A stretch of DNA of 35,566 nucleotides from the IMG/VR virus record IMGVR_UViG_3300045927_000077, positions 1-35,566 of that record. One strand, given 5' to 3'. Both the position numbers and the translations under genes were made by a program. Positions 1 through 6,611 of the stretch are shown here, piece by piece. The DNA comes from a virus. The notes beneath the pieces were generated by a model, which was given only the letters and a program-made list of their open reading frames with translations, ran no database searches and had not been told where the DNA came from. Every line of letters begins with the position of its first letter. Position 1 is the stretch's first letter.

Positions 1-338
1 CTCGCCGGCAAAAATCGTTTTGAATTTTTTGGGTCCCCCCCGTTCCAAGGATGGGTGGGCGATAACGGTTGTCCGCTCACATCACAACCGAATTGATTTT
101 CGTTTTTGCTTTCTTGTTTGTGAATGATCGAATGACAAGAGCGGCACAGCACAACAAGGTTGAGTGGTTCGAGGAACAATGCAGGCGCACGACTGACATA
201 CTTGCGATGGTGAATGATTGCGTTAGGTAGATCGTTGAACAGTGACACGCCACACCGCACACACTGATAGCCACCATCATGCAAGGCTTGGATGCGCACG
301 CGATTACGCCATGCGCGTAAGTCGTAAAGCTTCGATAT
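1..338 (-). CDS. HNH endonuclease, C-terminus cut by window edge
   Basis: Reading leftward, the frame gives a short HNH nuclease: N-terminal SKLYDLRAWRNRVR, a first zinc pair CVRC, the HH core (AIIHHRKYV), then LNLVVLCRSCHSIIH with the second Cys pair, and a closing PLSPTHPWN block typical of phage HNH proteins. The frame is still open at base 1, so the end is missing. Such enzymes commonly sit beside the small terminase and take part in DNA packaging at cos. That fits the terminase at the other end of the window. The start is odd: a strong GGAGG (344-348) lies 5 nt before an ATA codon at 338, exactly where ATG is expected. The nearest standard alternatives are TTG at 350, without a ribosome site, or GTG at 299, which would remove the conserved N-terminus. 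Family is clear; the start is uncertain. Confidence 0.85.
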   Translation of the reverse strand, partial: MSKLYDLRAWRNRVRIQALHDGGYQCVRCGVSLFNDLPNAIIHHRKYVSRAPALFLEPLNLVVLCRSCHSIIHKQESKNENQFGCDVSGQPLSPTHPWNGGDPKNSKRFLPA

Positions 339-348
339 ATTTTCCTCC

Positions 349-387
349 AAAAGAAAACGCGCCCGTGAGGCGTGACGCCGGGCGCGT
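349..387 (-). terminator. Rho-independent terminator before the HNH gene
   Basis: On the minus strand ACGCGCCCG (387-379) pairs perfectly with CGGGCGCGT (365-357). The 13-nt loop itself contains GGCGT-ACGCC symmetry. A TTTTCTTTT tract follows. It lies between the DUF6362-like gene and the HNH gene, so it would attenuate leftward transcription into HNH and terminase. The HNH ribosome site starts immediately after the T tract. Confidence 0.8.
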
Positions 388-443
388 TGCTCCTACCTAA
401 ACCAATGGAGTGGTTCGCTTAGTACACCAAGTTCGCGGGAATT

Positions 444-938
444 TCAAGATACTGCAATTTCCTCAGCCACAAGCGACTTGGCGATGATGTAGGAACCCAC
501 CGAAACATGCTTGTAAAAGCTAGTTTTGGCCCATCGGCGCGCCTGCAGCACGCGCGCCACCGGATAATTCCAGGCGGTAGCCTTGGCCCAATGCAGCAAA
601 CACAACCGTTCAAGATCGTGCCGGGATAAAAACAAATTCAGCCAGCCGAACGCTTGCTCCATGCGTTCAATCTCTGCCGCGTAAACCGGCGATCGCGCGT
701 TGGCCCACAATTCCAAAACCTGTTCGGATGCGAGCTCGCCACGGTGAACCATGTCGGAAAATTCCGGCGACACTGGCGGCCATAGCGTGGCCATCGGATC
801 TCGCCCGCGCTTGTTCGGCAAGCGCCGTTCGATGCGGAACGCTTCCACCATCCGCAGGCGAACCCAATCCGGTGTCCAGCGTTGCGGCGTGCGCGAGCGC
901 AACAGCGTGTCAATCGCGATGGTGGATAGGCGGGTCAT
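444..938 (-). CDS. DUF6362-like protein, possible regulator
   Basis: A 164-aa protein resembling the DUF6362 family of alphaproteobacterial phages: an RWTPDWVRLRMVEAFR block, the conserved TLWPPVSPEF motif, then a helical region (IERMEQAFGWLNLFL, LLHWAKATAWNYPVA) and a C-terminal helix-turn-helix-like segment (LQARRWAKTSFYKHV). In layout this resembles small sigma-region-4 or antiterminator-type regulators, so late-gene control is a reasonable inference but not shown. The ATG at 938 overlaps the preceding stop as ATGA. An upstream in-frame ATG at 977 would overlap that gene by 43 bases and is less likely. A strong terminator follows. Confidence 0.75.
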   Translation of the reverse strand: MTRLSTIAIDTLLRSRTPQRWTPDWVRLRMVEAFRIERRLPNKRGRDPMATLWPPVSPEFSDMVHRGELASEQVLELWANARSPVYAAEIERMEQAFGWLNLFLSRHDLERLCLLHWAKATAWNYPVARVLQARRWAKTSFYKHVSVGSYIIAKSLVAEEIAVS

Positions 939-1537
939 TTGGCAAACCATTGCACCGCGTTTCCGGCGCCACGCCAAGCTTCCTCAACGTCAAATGATCG
1001 AAGCGCTTTGATGTGGTGATCGCCATCGTGATGGCCACCAATGCGATATTCATAACTGCCGTAATGCGCATGAAAATCAAACCGCTGCGGATGATAGCCT
1101 TGGCGCAAAATAGCCAGATCGCAGCCGTTGCCCCAAGCCTCCCGCAAAAATGCACCAAGCAAAACTTCGTCGTCGATTATGTGTGGGTAAGCGCCGACAA
1201 CCAGAACTTCAGGCATCGCTTGCAAGTTTAAATCAATTTCCAAATCGTCTTTGGCCGCGCCATCGATCACCCGCCAACATTTTTCCAGATCGTTGCATCT
1301 GTCGATCATTCGCCGCATCGTTTCGTGATCGTTATCATTGATCCAACACAACGGCTTGACCTCAATCAGCACTAAGTGCGACTGACCGATCAGCGCAAAA
1401 TCCGGTATCCAGCCGGAAAAATCCACCGGCTCATAAATCCAACGCCAGCCGGCCAAATCAAAAAACGCGGCCCATCGCGCTTCAAGTCGCGAGCGAAATT
1501 GCGTACCAGAAAACATTGTGGGAATTGCGTGGTTCAT
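935..1537 (-). CDS. PD-(D/E)XK nuclease-like protein
   Basis: A 200-aa protein whose first 65 residues carry a restriction-endonuclease fold signature: FRSRLEARWAAFF (Glu19), YEPVDFSGWIPDFAL (Asp46) and LVLIEVKPL (Glu59-x-Lys61). This is the E-D-ExK metal-binding set of the superfamily. The rest is helical without a recognised domain. The C-terminus is His-rich (GGHHDGDHH). It probably cuts or processes DNA during replication or recombination; the substrate cannot be read from sequence. The start overlaps the upstream stop as ATGA, and its own stop overlaps the next start the same way, so the three genes are translationally coupled. Confidence 0.8.
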   Translation of the reverse strand: MNHAIPTMFSGTQFRSRLEARWAAFFDLAGWRWIYEPVDFSGWIPDFALIGQSHLVLIEVKPLCWINDNDHETMRRMIDRCNDLEKCWRVIDGAAKDDLEIDLNLQAMPEVLVVGAYPHIIDDEVLLGAFLREAWGNGCDLAILRQGYHPQRFDFHAHYGSYEYRIGGHHDGDHHIKALRSFDVEEAWRGAGNAVQWFAK

Positions 1538-2256
1538 TCAGAACCACCAAGAACGCGCTTGAGCGATATCATTGCTGACACGCAGCCAGTGCCCGGCGAT
1601 CGCAATTCGGCCGCCGTGGCGCGTTCAACAAATTTTGGATAACGGCCGAAAACGTCTAGCGCTTCGGCAAAAAAATCCGCGCCAAATTTTTCCGCAAGAT
1701 CGTGCTGCCACGCAGATCGTGCGAGTTGGTGCTTGTTCGTTTTTGTTTGGGAATGAAGTTCGGCATCTTGTCGCAACCGTTGTGATTTGTCCACATCGGT
1801 TGGCCCTACTAGATCAGAAGGGATTATTAATTGTTTAACTACTTGGGATGCATATGCATGTGTTGCCCTCTGTAACTTCAAAGGGTTAGACCCCGAGCGC
1901 TGGACCCTGCAAAGTTCCGAGTTATCCTCAGAATTTTTTTCTGTAAGCCATCGCACATCGGCCGCAAGCGTTTTGATTTTTGACAAGCGCGAGCGCTTCG
2001 CTAATTCCAGATCAACCCGCTTGTGCAACCAACCGTGATGAAAAAATGCTTGCAGCCGTGGCCGCATCCGGCCCCATTGGCCGCCGCGTGGTATTTTTGC
2101 AATCCGGCGCAACGCCTCGCTATTTTCCGGCAATTTGCCGTTCATCCAATAGGAGAACAGCAACAACAAATAAGCACCGTGTTCCTGCGTGCTTAAATGT
2201 TCGGTATCCGCTAGGTAAGCCGGCACATTGAGCGGAAAAATGATGCGCTTGGGCAT
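1534..2256 (-). CDS. DUF1376 (YdaU-like) replication-type protein
   Basis: A 240-aa protein. The N-terminal ~90 residues match DUF1376: FPLNVPAYLADTEHLSTQEH, GAYLLLLFSYWMNGKLP, ALRRIAKIP, and HKRVDLELAK. DUF1376 proteins are found in phage and prophage replication modules and are thought to act with the host replisome in place of a phage initiator. The middle (about residues 105-165) is polar and of unusual base composition: 1800-1930 is AT-richer, with codons the neighbours avoid. This suggests a variable linker. The C-terminal ~60 residues may form a second small domain (FGADFFAEALDVFGRYP). ATG 2256 follows GGGG. No helicase or polymerase is encoded here, so host replication is implied. Confidence 0.8.
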   Translation of the reverse strand: MPKRIIFPLNVPAYLADTEHLSTQEHGAYLLLLFSYWMNGKLPENSEALRRIAKIPRGGQWGRMRPRLQAFFHHGWLHKRVDLELAKRSRLSKIKTLAADVRWLTEKNSEDNSELCRVQRSGSNPLKLQRATHAYASQVVKQLIIPSDLVGPTDVDKSQRLRQDAELHSQTKTNKHQLARSAWQHDLAEKFGADFFAEALDVFGRYPKFVERATAAELRSPGTGCVSAMISLKRVLGGSE

Positions 2257-2260
2257 GACG

Positions 2261-2704
2261 TCACCCCAACCGCACGTTGGCCGGGATCACACCCCAAGGC
2301 GTGAGCGCCTTGAACGCATCGCCAAAATCACTCGTGCAAAGGTAGCCAAAGCCGGCCGCCATCAAGTGCGCGGCAATGTCGGCTTGCTCGGCCGATAGCC
2401 GGCCGGAATGGGATTTGAGTTCCAGGAACGCAACGAAGCCACCGGCCAGCGTGCGCATGTCGGCGCGGCGCACCAGCATGAAATCCGGCCAACCCTTGGT
2501 CACCCCCATGCGTTTAAGCTTGGAAGCCGTGGCCGGATCGCGCTTCTCGCCAAACGGCAAGTGCGTATAACGCCAGTTAGGGCAACAATGCTGGCTTAAT
2601 AATTCCGCAACTTGGCAATGTAATTTGTACTCGGTAGCCTTCAAGCCAATCCGGCCATGCGGCGCCCAACCGCAAAGGTCAACAGCACTGACGCGGGCCA
2701 CCAT
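2261..2704 (-). CDS. VRR-NUC domain nuclease
   Basis: A 147-aa stand-alone VRR-NUC protein. Visible residues are Glu25 (KATEYKLH), GWPDF with Asp74, FLELKSHSGRLSAEQ with Glu95-x-Lys97 and Gln107. This is the PD-(D/E)XK core plus the family's G-x-LS-x-x-Q signature. Stand-alone VRR-NUCs occur widely in phages next to replication genes and act on branched or flap DNA in characterised relatives; the activity here is inferred. The ATG at 2704 follows directly on the upstream TAG. The family homology begins around residue 23, so a shorter form is possible, but there is no in-frame ATG there. Confidence 0.85.
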   Translation of the reverse strand: MVARVSAVDLCGWAPHGRIGLKATEYKLHCQVAELLSQHCCPNWRYTHLPFGEKRDPATASKLKRMGVTKGWPDFMLVRRADMRTLAGGFVAFLELKSHSGRLSAEQADIAAHLMAAGFGYLCTSDFGDAFKALTPWGVIPANVRLG

Positions 2705-2941
2705 CTAGGCCACCCGGCGGTCAAACTTGAACAACCGTAATGGAATTTCGAAACCGCGTTCCGCCAAAACTTTCCGCACATCGGGAAAAGCAGATGCCGG
2801 AAACCGGGCGCCGCGGTTACGATACTTGGAAAGCTGTTGCGGTGTCCGGCCAAGCAAACGCGCCGCATTCGAGTTGCCGCCTAGCGCGGTCACCGCTTCG
2901 TCAAACGTCCGAATTTTTTGCAGGGGAAGCGTGCTGCCCAT
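2705..2941 (-). CDS. Cro/YdaS-like helix-turn-helix regulator
   Basis: A 78-aa protein built around a phage HTH: TFDEAVTALGGNSNAARLL then GRTPQQLSKYRNRG (recognition helix) and RFPASAFPDVRKVLAERG. This is the Cro/YdaS pattern, in which a helix pair is followed by an arginine-rich turn and an ER-G-F-x-I-P end. The ATG at 2941 has GGAG 9 nt upstream; an in-frame ATG at 3019 would run into the divergent control region. It is the first gene of the leftward unit and divergent from the XRE repressor at 3035, the classical geometry of a lysis-lysogeny switch. Which of the pair acts as Cro and which as CI is inferred from orientation only. Confidence 0.75.
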   Translation of the reverse strand: MGSTLPLQKIRTFDEAVTALGGNSNAARLLGRTPQQLSKYRNRGARFPASAFPDVRKVLAERGFEIPLRLFKFDRRVA

Positions 2942-3034
2942 GGGAAGGCACTCCACAAACGCAACAGCTTCCCAAGCAGCACGCGCGCGCAATCTAACTT
3001 TGCCGATCGAACAACGCAAGCGAATGGAATTGCA
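2942..3034. promoter_or_regulatory. Divergent control region of the lysogeny switch
   Basis: This 93-base gap lies between two divergently transcribed HTH regulators and must hold promoters and operators for both. I see no convincing -35/-10 pair. A weak dyad, GCAA-7nt-TTGC (2989-3003), and a run of alternating CG (2981-2990) are the only visible structure. The Cro-like gene's GGAG lies at its edge near 2951. The assignment rests on gene context. Confidence 0.5.
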
Positions 3035-3352
3035 ATGCCGCCGAAAGTGAAGTTGGCCCGATCAGTCAGGCCGGTGCGCGTGCCGGCAACGGTGTCGATC
3101 GCCGCGCAAGGCCAGCGCATCGGCATGTTGCGTGAAATCCTGGACTGGTCGAACAAGGAAATGGCGGTGCGAACCGGAATACCGGAACCGTCGCTAAGCC
3201 AATTTATTTACGGCCGGAAAAAATCAATTCATTCGCTGGATATTTACCGGATCGCCGCCGCCACCGGCACCGATGCCAATTTTATAATTTACGGAAACAC
3301 TAAGTGCCTTACCGTACTTTGGCGCAAACGGATCAGGAAATTCGCCCGCTAG
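3035..3352 (+). CDS. XRE-family HTH repressor (CI-like)
   Basis: A 105-aa protein with a basic N-terminus and one XRE domain at about residues 25-85: GMLREILDWSNKEMAVRTG, IPEPSLSQFIYGRKK (recognition helix) and HSLDIYRIAAATGTDANFI ending in IYGN, where many small phage repressors have WLLYGD. No peptidase or multimerisation domain follows, so it is a minimal repressor. I chose ATG 3035, where family homology starts soon after; a longer frame to 2918 would read through the opposite gene's start and control region. It ends four bases into a convergent small gene. It is the likely maintenance repressor of the prophage. Confidence 0.75.
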   Translation: MPPKVKLARSVRPVRVPATVSIAAQGQRIGMLREILDWSNKEMAVRTGIPEPSLSQFIYGRKKSIHSLDIYRIAAATGTDANFIIYGNTKCLTVLWRKRIRKFAR

Positions 3353-3516
3353 GCGGCATCGTCGTCATCATCGTCCGGCGGCTGATTGTCGTCCACTTCC
3401 AACAACTTATAAAATTCGATGTATTTGAGGACACGGCGCCAGTCGTGTTCGTCCTCCGGCAAGTTTGGCACGATGTGCATGGCAATTTGTTTCAGATCGT
3501 ATTTTCGCATCGCCAT
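3349..3516 (-). CDS. Small acidic-tailed hypothetical protein
   Basis: A 55-aa ORF, MAMRKYDLKQIAMHIV onward, with a helical body (DEHDWRRVLKYIEFYKLLEV) and a striking terminal run of six Asp (PPDDDDDDAA). The ATG at 3516 is preceded by AAGGAAAAATTAAA, a fair ribosome site. The frame stays open upstream to 3768, but that part reads as non-coding. It converges on the XRE repressor with a 4-base overlap. Function is unknown; the polyaspartate end could mimic nucleic acid or stabilise, but that is speculation. Confidence 0.6.
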   Translation of the reverse strand: MAMRKYDLKQIAMHIVPNLPEDEHDWRRVLKYIEFYKLLEVDDNQPPDDDDDDAA

Positions 3517-3530
3517 TTTAATTTTTCCTT

Positions 3531-3713
3531 TTAGGCAAAAATCATCTTTGCTTCCCGGACAATAATACCACCGCGCGCCCCAAGTTCCAAGGTCACACAA
3601 AAGTCCGGGTTGGCGCCGGTGGCGGTGCATATCGGGCAATGTTGCCAGTGCGGCAAAATACAAGTTGCCGCCGTGGCGAAATGCGCAAAGGCTGGCGCGC
3701 TTTCCGAAACCAA
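3531..3713 (-). CDS. Possible small cysteine-rich protein
   Basis: The minus frame ending at 3531 encodes a protein-like sequence with a candidate zinc site (TCILPHWQHCPICTATG, then NPDFC) and an ordered end (LELGARGGIIVREAKMIFA). Codon use (ACC GCC ACC GGC) is like the phage's. Its stop is followed closely by the ribosome site of the 3516 gene. No ATG is well placed: TTG at 3713 gives 60 aa, and longer frames overlap the divergent gene at 3732. The opposite strand has its own cysteine-containing frame ending in ATGA at 3732, so which strand is coding is not settled. Confidence 0.4.
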   Translation of the reverse strand: MVSESAPAFAHFATAATCILPHWQHCPICTATGANPDFCVTLELGARGGIIVREAKMIFA

Positions 3714-3731
3714 GGGCGACAAGGTTCGGAA

Positions 3732-3962
3732 ATGACAGTGCCAACAACTTGGACTTACCAACGCGCATCGGTGCCGCGCATGGCGGAAGCCTTGAACCGC
3801 GATGCCGAAAACCTGCGAAACCGCGTGCAATGCCGGCAACTGCTTGGCTATGCCGGTTGGAACGATGACGCCATCACCAAGCATTTAACCGAAGCGATGC
3901 ACTTGGCGCGCGGCATGCGCGCCGCCGAAATCAACGACTGGGTTCGAAAGCAGGCGAAATGA
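3732..3962 (+). CDS. Small helical hypothetical protein
   Basis: A 76-aa ORF starting MTVPTTWTYQRASVPRMAE, mostly helical and rich in Arg and Ala (ALNRDAENLRNRVQCRQLL, then ITKHLTEAMHLARGMRAAE). No family is recognised. The stop overlaps the YqaJ start as ATGA, so it is coupled to the recombination genes and is probably the first gene of that operon. The ATG at 3732 overlaps the TGA of a short upstream plus-strand frame, which could mean yet another coupled gene or be chance. Earlier in-frame ATGs (3639, 3681) are unlikely. Confidence 0.6.
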   Translation: MTVPTTWTYQRASVPRMAEALNRDAENLRNRVQCRQLLGYAGWNDDAITKHLTEAMHLARGMRAAEINDWVRKQAK

Positions 3963-4879
3963 GCGAACACCACAAGCCGAAAAACCGCGCCGATTGGTGG
4001 GCGTTACGCAAGCAAGACGTGACGGCATCGCGGATCGGCGCACTAGTCACGAACCATCCGTATTGTTCGGCCTATGGCCTATGGGCGGAAAAGACCGGGC
4101 GCCTGGTCAGTGATGCCGATGACGATAGCCCGGCCAAGCGCCGCGGCCGCTTGCTTGAAAACGTCGCCGCCGACATGGCGGCCGATGAAATGCCGGATGC
4201 CAAGGTGTGTAAGAACGGCTTGGAATACTACCGCGATGGCACGCTGAAAATCGGCGCCACGCCGGATTTGTTCGTGGATCATCCCGAACGCGGGCCGGGT
4301 GTGGTCGAGCTCAAAAACATCGAACCATCGATTTACAAAACCAAATGGCTTGACGGCGAACCGCCGCTTTGGATCGGCTTGCAATGCTTGACCGCGGCCA
4401 AGTTGGTCGGCGCCGAATGGGCGGCGATCGGCGCGTTGCGGGTCGGCTATGGCGTGCACTTCGATATCGTGCCGGTGCCGCTGCACGCCGGCGCGTGGCA
4501 AGCCCTGCAGGATGCGGCTGGCGCGTTCTGGCAATCGGTCATCACCGACACGCCGCCGGCGCCGGACTATGCGCGCGATCATGAAATCATCAAGCAGCTA
4601 AACCAGTTTTCCGAACCGTTCACGCTGGACTTGTCGGACGACAAAGAATTCTTGATCGGTGTCACCGAACGCGAGCGCATCAAAAAGTTGGTTACCGAAT
4701 ACGGCCACCAATTGGATCGGCTGGACGGCATGATCAGGCACCGCGCCGGCACCGCGGAAGCCATCACCGTTGGCGATTTCCGCGTCACCCTGAAAACCCA
4801 AGACGTGGCCGGCTACATGGTGCAACCGCGCAAACAACGCCCAATCCGAATTTACAAGCGCAAGGCCAACGCGGCATGA
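3959..4879 (+). CDS. YqaJ-family viral exonuclease
   Basis: A 306-aa phage recombination exonuclease (lambda Exo/YqaJ fold). Motifs in order: WWALRKQDVTASRIGALV (W..R...TAS), LWAEKTGRL, RRGRLLEN with Glu67, GATPDLFV with Asp103, GVVELKN with Glu117-x-Lys119, and LQCLTAAKLVGAEWA, the conserved Gln helix. All metal-binding residues are present. The family degrades one strand of dsDNA ends to load an annealase, and a RecT gene follows after one small gene, making a two-component recombination system. The C-terminal ~100 residues (ERERIKKLVTEYGHQLDRLD) form the usual helical extension. Start and stop both use ATGA overlaps. Confidence 0.92.
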   Translation: MSEHHKPKNRADWWALRKQDVTASRIGALVTNHPYCSAYGLWAEKTGRLVSDADDDSPAKRRGRLLENVAADMAADEMPDAKVCKNGLEYYRDGTLKIGATPDLFVDHPERGPGVVELKNIEPSIYKTKWLDGEPPLWIGLQCLTAAKLVGAEWAAIGALRVGYGVHFDIVPVPLHAGAWQALQDAAGAFWQSVITDTPPAPDYARDHEIIKQLNQFSEPFTLDLSDDKEFLIGVTERERIKKLVTEYGHQLDRLDGMIRHRAGTAEAITVGDFRVTLKTQDVAGYMVQPRKQRPIRIYKRKANAA

Positions 4880-5112
4880 CCCACCACACCGACAACGTGA
4901 TTGAACTTAGCCACTTGGCCGAAATGATCGATATGGCGGAAGCATTGGTGGCGCGCATTCGCACCGGCCAAACGCTGGCGTTCGCCCTGGTCAAACACCA
5001 ACGCGATGGCACTACGCACCAATACGCCAGCAAGGCGCCGAACTATCACATGATCCATTCCGGTGTCGCGATCCTCGCCCACCGGCTAGCCGCCATGGGG
5101 AATTTCAAATGA
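4876..5112 (+). CDS. Small protein between exonuclease and RecT
   Basis: A 78-aa ORF with ATGA overlaps at both ends, so it is tightly coupled to YqaJ upstream and RecT downstream. It has a helical N-terminus (VIELSHLAEMIDMAEALVARI) and a His-containing second half (HQYASKAPNYHMIHSGVAIL). No family is recognised. Position suggests an accessory factor of the recombination pair, for example a bridging or modulating subunit, but nothing in the sequence proves it. Confidence 0.7.
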   Translation: MTHHTDNVIELSHLAEMIDMAEALVARIRTGQTLAFALVKHQRDGTTHQYASKAPNYHMIHSGVAILAHRLAAMGNFK

Positions 5113-6170
5113 ACGTGGCCCAAGACATGATCGAATTCCAACACGGATTGGAAAAGCGCACGCCGGAATACGCCAAGGTTTTGCCAAGCAACATCACGCC
5201 GGCGCATTTCCAGCGGGTCGCCACCACCGCGGTAACGCTCAATCCCAAGCTTTTGAATTGCGAACGGCTATCGCTTTGGGTTGCGTTGATGAAAAGCGCG
5301 CAAGACGGATTGTTGCCGGATGGCCGCGAAGCCGTGATCAAGGTTTACAAGGACAAGGCCGGCTATGAACGGATGGTTGGCGGCATCCGCAAGCTGGTCC
5401 AGCAATCCGGCGAGATCACCCGGTTTGAACAAACCGTGGTGCATTCCAATGATCGGTTTGAGTACCGGCTAGGCGATCAGCCGCGCATCGAGCACGCGCC
5501 GGCGATCGAGGATCGCGGCAAGCCGATCCTGGTCTATTCGATCGCACAATTTCCCGATGGCACGCTGAGCCGGGAAGTGATGACGGTCGCGGAAGTTGAA
5601 GGTATCCGCGCCATGTCGCCGGCATCCGATGGCCCGGCGTGGTCGCATCATTGGGGCGAAATGGCGCGCAAAACCGTAGCCAAGCGCCACGCAAAAATTC
5701 TGCCCATGTCCAGCGAAGCCCGCGCCGTGATCGATCGCGACAATGAACCGTTTGAGTTTCCGGCCCTTGCGGCGCCTCCCAAGCAGCACGCGCCGGAACA
5801 AAGCCGCCCGCGTCTAGCCGATCAGTTTGACGCCTTGGGGGAATACAGCGAACCCAACGAGCCCAAGCCGGAAACCGAAAAGCGAACACGCGGGCGGCCG
5901 CGTAAGGTCAACCTAAAACCCGGTGCGTCCACGGACGATTGGGAACCACCGCCGCCAAAAACGATCGATGAAATACCGGGAAGCGAACCGACGATGTTTG
6001 AAACGGTGTTGCAAGAAACCGAACAAACGGAAGCATTCGAAACGCCCGATTACGAGCAAGGCCGCAAGGATGCGATGGCCGGCCGCCTCGAATGCTTGAA
6101 CGCCGATATCAAAGCCGCGCCGTACCGTTACCGGGAATGGCAACGCGGTTTCAACAGCGTGAAAAAATGA
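5109..6170 (+). CDS. recT: RecT single-strand annealing protein with unusual C-terminal tail
   Basis: A 353-aa protein. Residues 1-205 match RecT: LLNCERLSLWVALMKSAQDG, LLPDGREAVIKVYKD, VGGIRKLVQQSGEI, an IEHAP-type strand, and WGEMARKTVAKRHAKILP. RecT proteins anneal complementary single strands produced by the partner exonuclease. After a Pro/Glu-rich linker there is an AT-hook-like RTRGRPRKV at about residues 258-266, a second acidic linker, and a 40-residue C-terminal unit (YEQGRKDAMAGRLEC, then APYRYREWQRGFNS). That unit has the G..A..G ... P..Y...W..GF pattern of Rmf/CrpP-like small basic domains. The usual RecT is about 270-330 aa, so the tail is extra. The family call is firm; the tail assignment is by eye. 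Confidence 0.9.
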   Translation: MNVAQDMIEFQHGLEKRTPEYAKVLPSNITPAHFQRVATTAVTLNPKLLNCERLSLWVALMKSAQDGLLPDGREAVIKVYKDKAGYERMVGGIRKLVQQSGEITRFEQTVVHSNDRFEYRLGDQPRIEHAPAIEDRGKPILVYSIAQFPDGTLSREVMTVAEVEGIRAMSPASDGPAWSHHWGEMARKTVAKRHAKILPMSSEARAVIDRDNEPFEFPALAAPPKQHAPEQSRPRLADQFDALGEYSEPNEPKPETEKRTRGRPRKVNLKPGASTDDWEPPPPKTIDEIPGSEPTMFETVLQETEQTEAFETPDYEQGRKDAMAGRLECLNADIKAAPYRYREWQRGFNSVKK

Positions 6171-6421
6171 CCAGTCACCTAACCACCACGGATGAGGACT
6201 TGGACCGCATGGTGCGGCGGACCATTCCAGGGATGGCGCATTGGGCGGGATCGGGACCGCGCGGCAAATCGTGTGGCCAGTGCCAACACTTCGTTGAAAT
6301 GTCGATTGGCGTTGGCCGTTCAACACGGTGCCACCGCTACGAAACGATGACGGGCCAACAGGGCACCAAGAAAATTCCGGTGAAAACGCCGGCCTGCAAA
6401 TACTTTGAAGCGAAGCGTTAG
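6167..6421 (+). CDS. Small cysteine-rich (zinc-binding-like) protein
   Basis: An 84-aa ORF, ATG at 6167 overlapping the RecT stop as ATGA. It has a CGQCQHF pair, a TRCHRYE cysteine and a terminal ACKYFE, giving four cysteines spaced like a small zinc ribbon. Comparable proteins with a CxxC...C...CKYF pattern are frequent in alphaproteobacterial phages next to recombination genes. No function is established from sequence. It is the last gene of the YqaJ-RecT operon before a minus-strand ORF. Confidence 0.75.
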   Translation: MTSHLTTTDEDLDRMVRRTIPGMAHWAGSGPRGKSCGQCQHFVEMSIGVGRSTRCHRYETMTGQQGTKKIPVKTPACKYFEAKR

Positions 6422-6427
6422 GCGCCA

Positions 6428-6586
6428 CTAGTTCTTTCGGTTAGTCCAGCCGCGGGACAAGGTAGCCGTTAAACCAAGGATGCGATGCGAACGCGATGGT
6501 TCCCAAAACGCATTCAGGCCATCGCGATAGTCAAAGCCCGTTAGTGGCGTCACGGGGTAACCGGGCCAATCCATCAATTCCCGCAT
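6428..6586 (-). CDS. Possible small hypothetical protein on the opposite strand
   Basis: A 52-aa minus ORF fills the only gap in the plus-strand early block. ATG 6586 is preceded by GGAAACAAA. The product (RELMDWPGYPVTPL, then FDYRDGLNAFWEPS, ending SRGWTNRKN) is protein-like, with aromatic residues and standard codons. It is convergent with the cysteine-rich gene and divergent from the gene at 6612. No family is recognised. If it is not real, 6422-6611 is a 190-base gap holding only the ribosome site (AGGAG) of the next gene and presumably its promoter. Confidence 0.45.
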   Translation of the reverse strand: MRELMDWPGYPVTPLTGFDYRDGLNAFWEPSRSHRILGLTATLSRGWTNRKN

Positions 6587-6611
6587 TTTGTTTCCATAGG
6601 AGTGTTGCACC

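Noticed and set aside
444-977. Longer start (977) for the DUF6362-like gene
   Set aside because: It would overlap the upstream nuclease gene by 43 bases. The ATGA junction at 938 matches neighbouring genes.
2918-3034. Longer start for the XRE repressor
   Set aside because: The extra N-terminus (QGKRAAHGKALHKRN...) is translated from the divergent control region and the opposite gene's start.
3535-3735. Plus-strand cysteine-containing frame ending in ATGA at 3732
   Set aside because: No ATG, and only weak GTG/TTG starts. The minus frame is more protein-like. Kept as an open question in the findings rather than as a gene.
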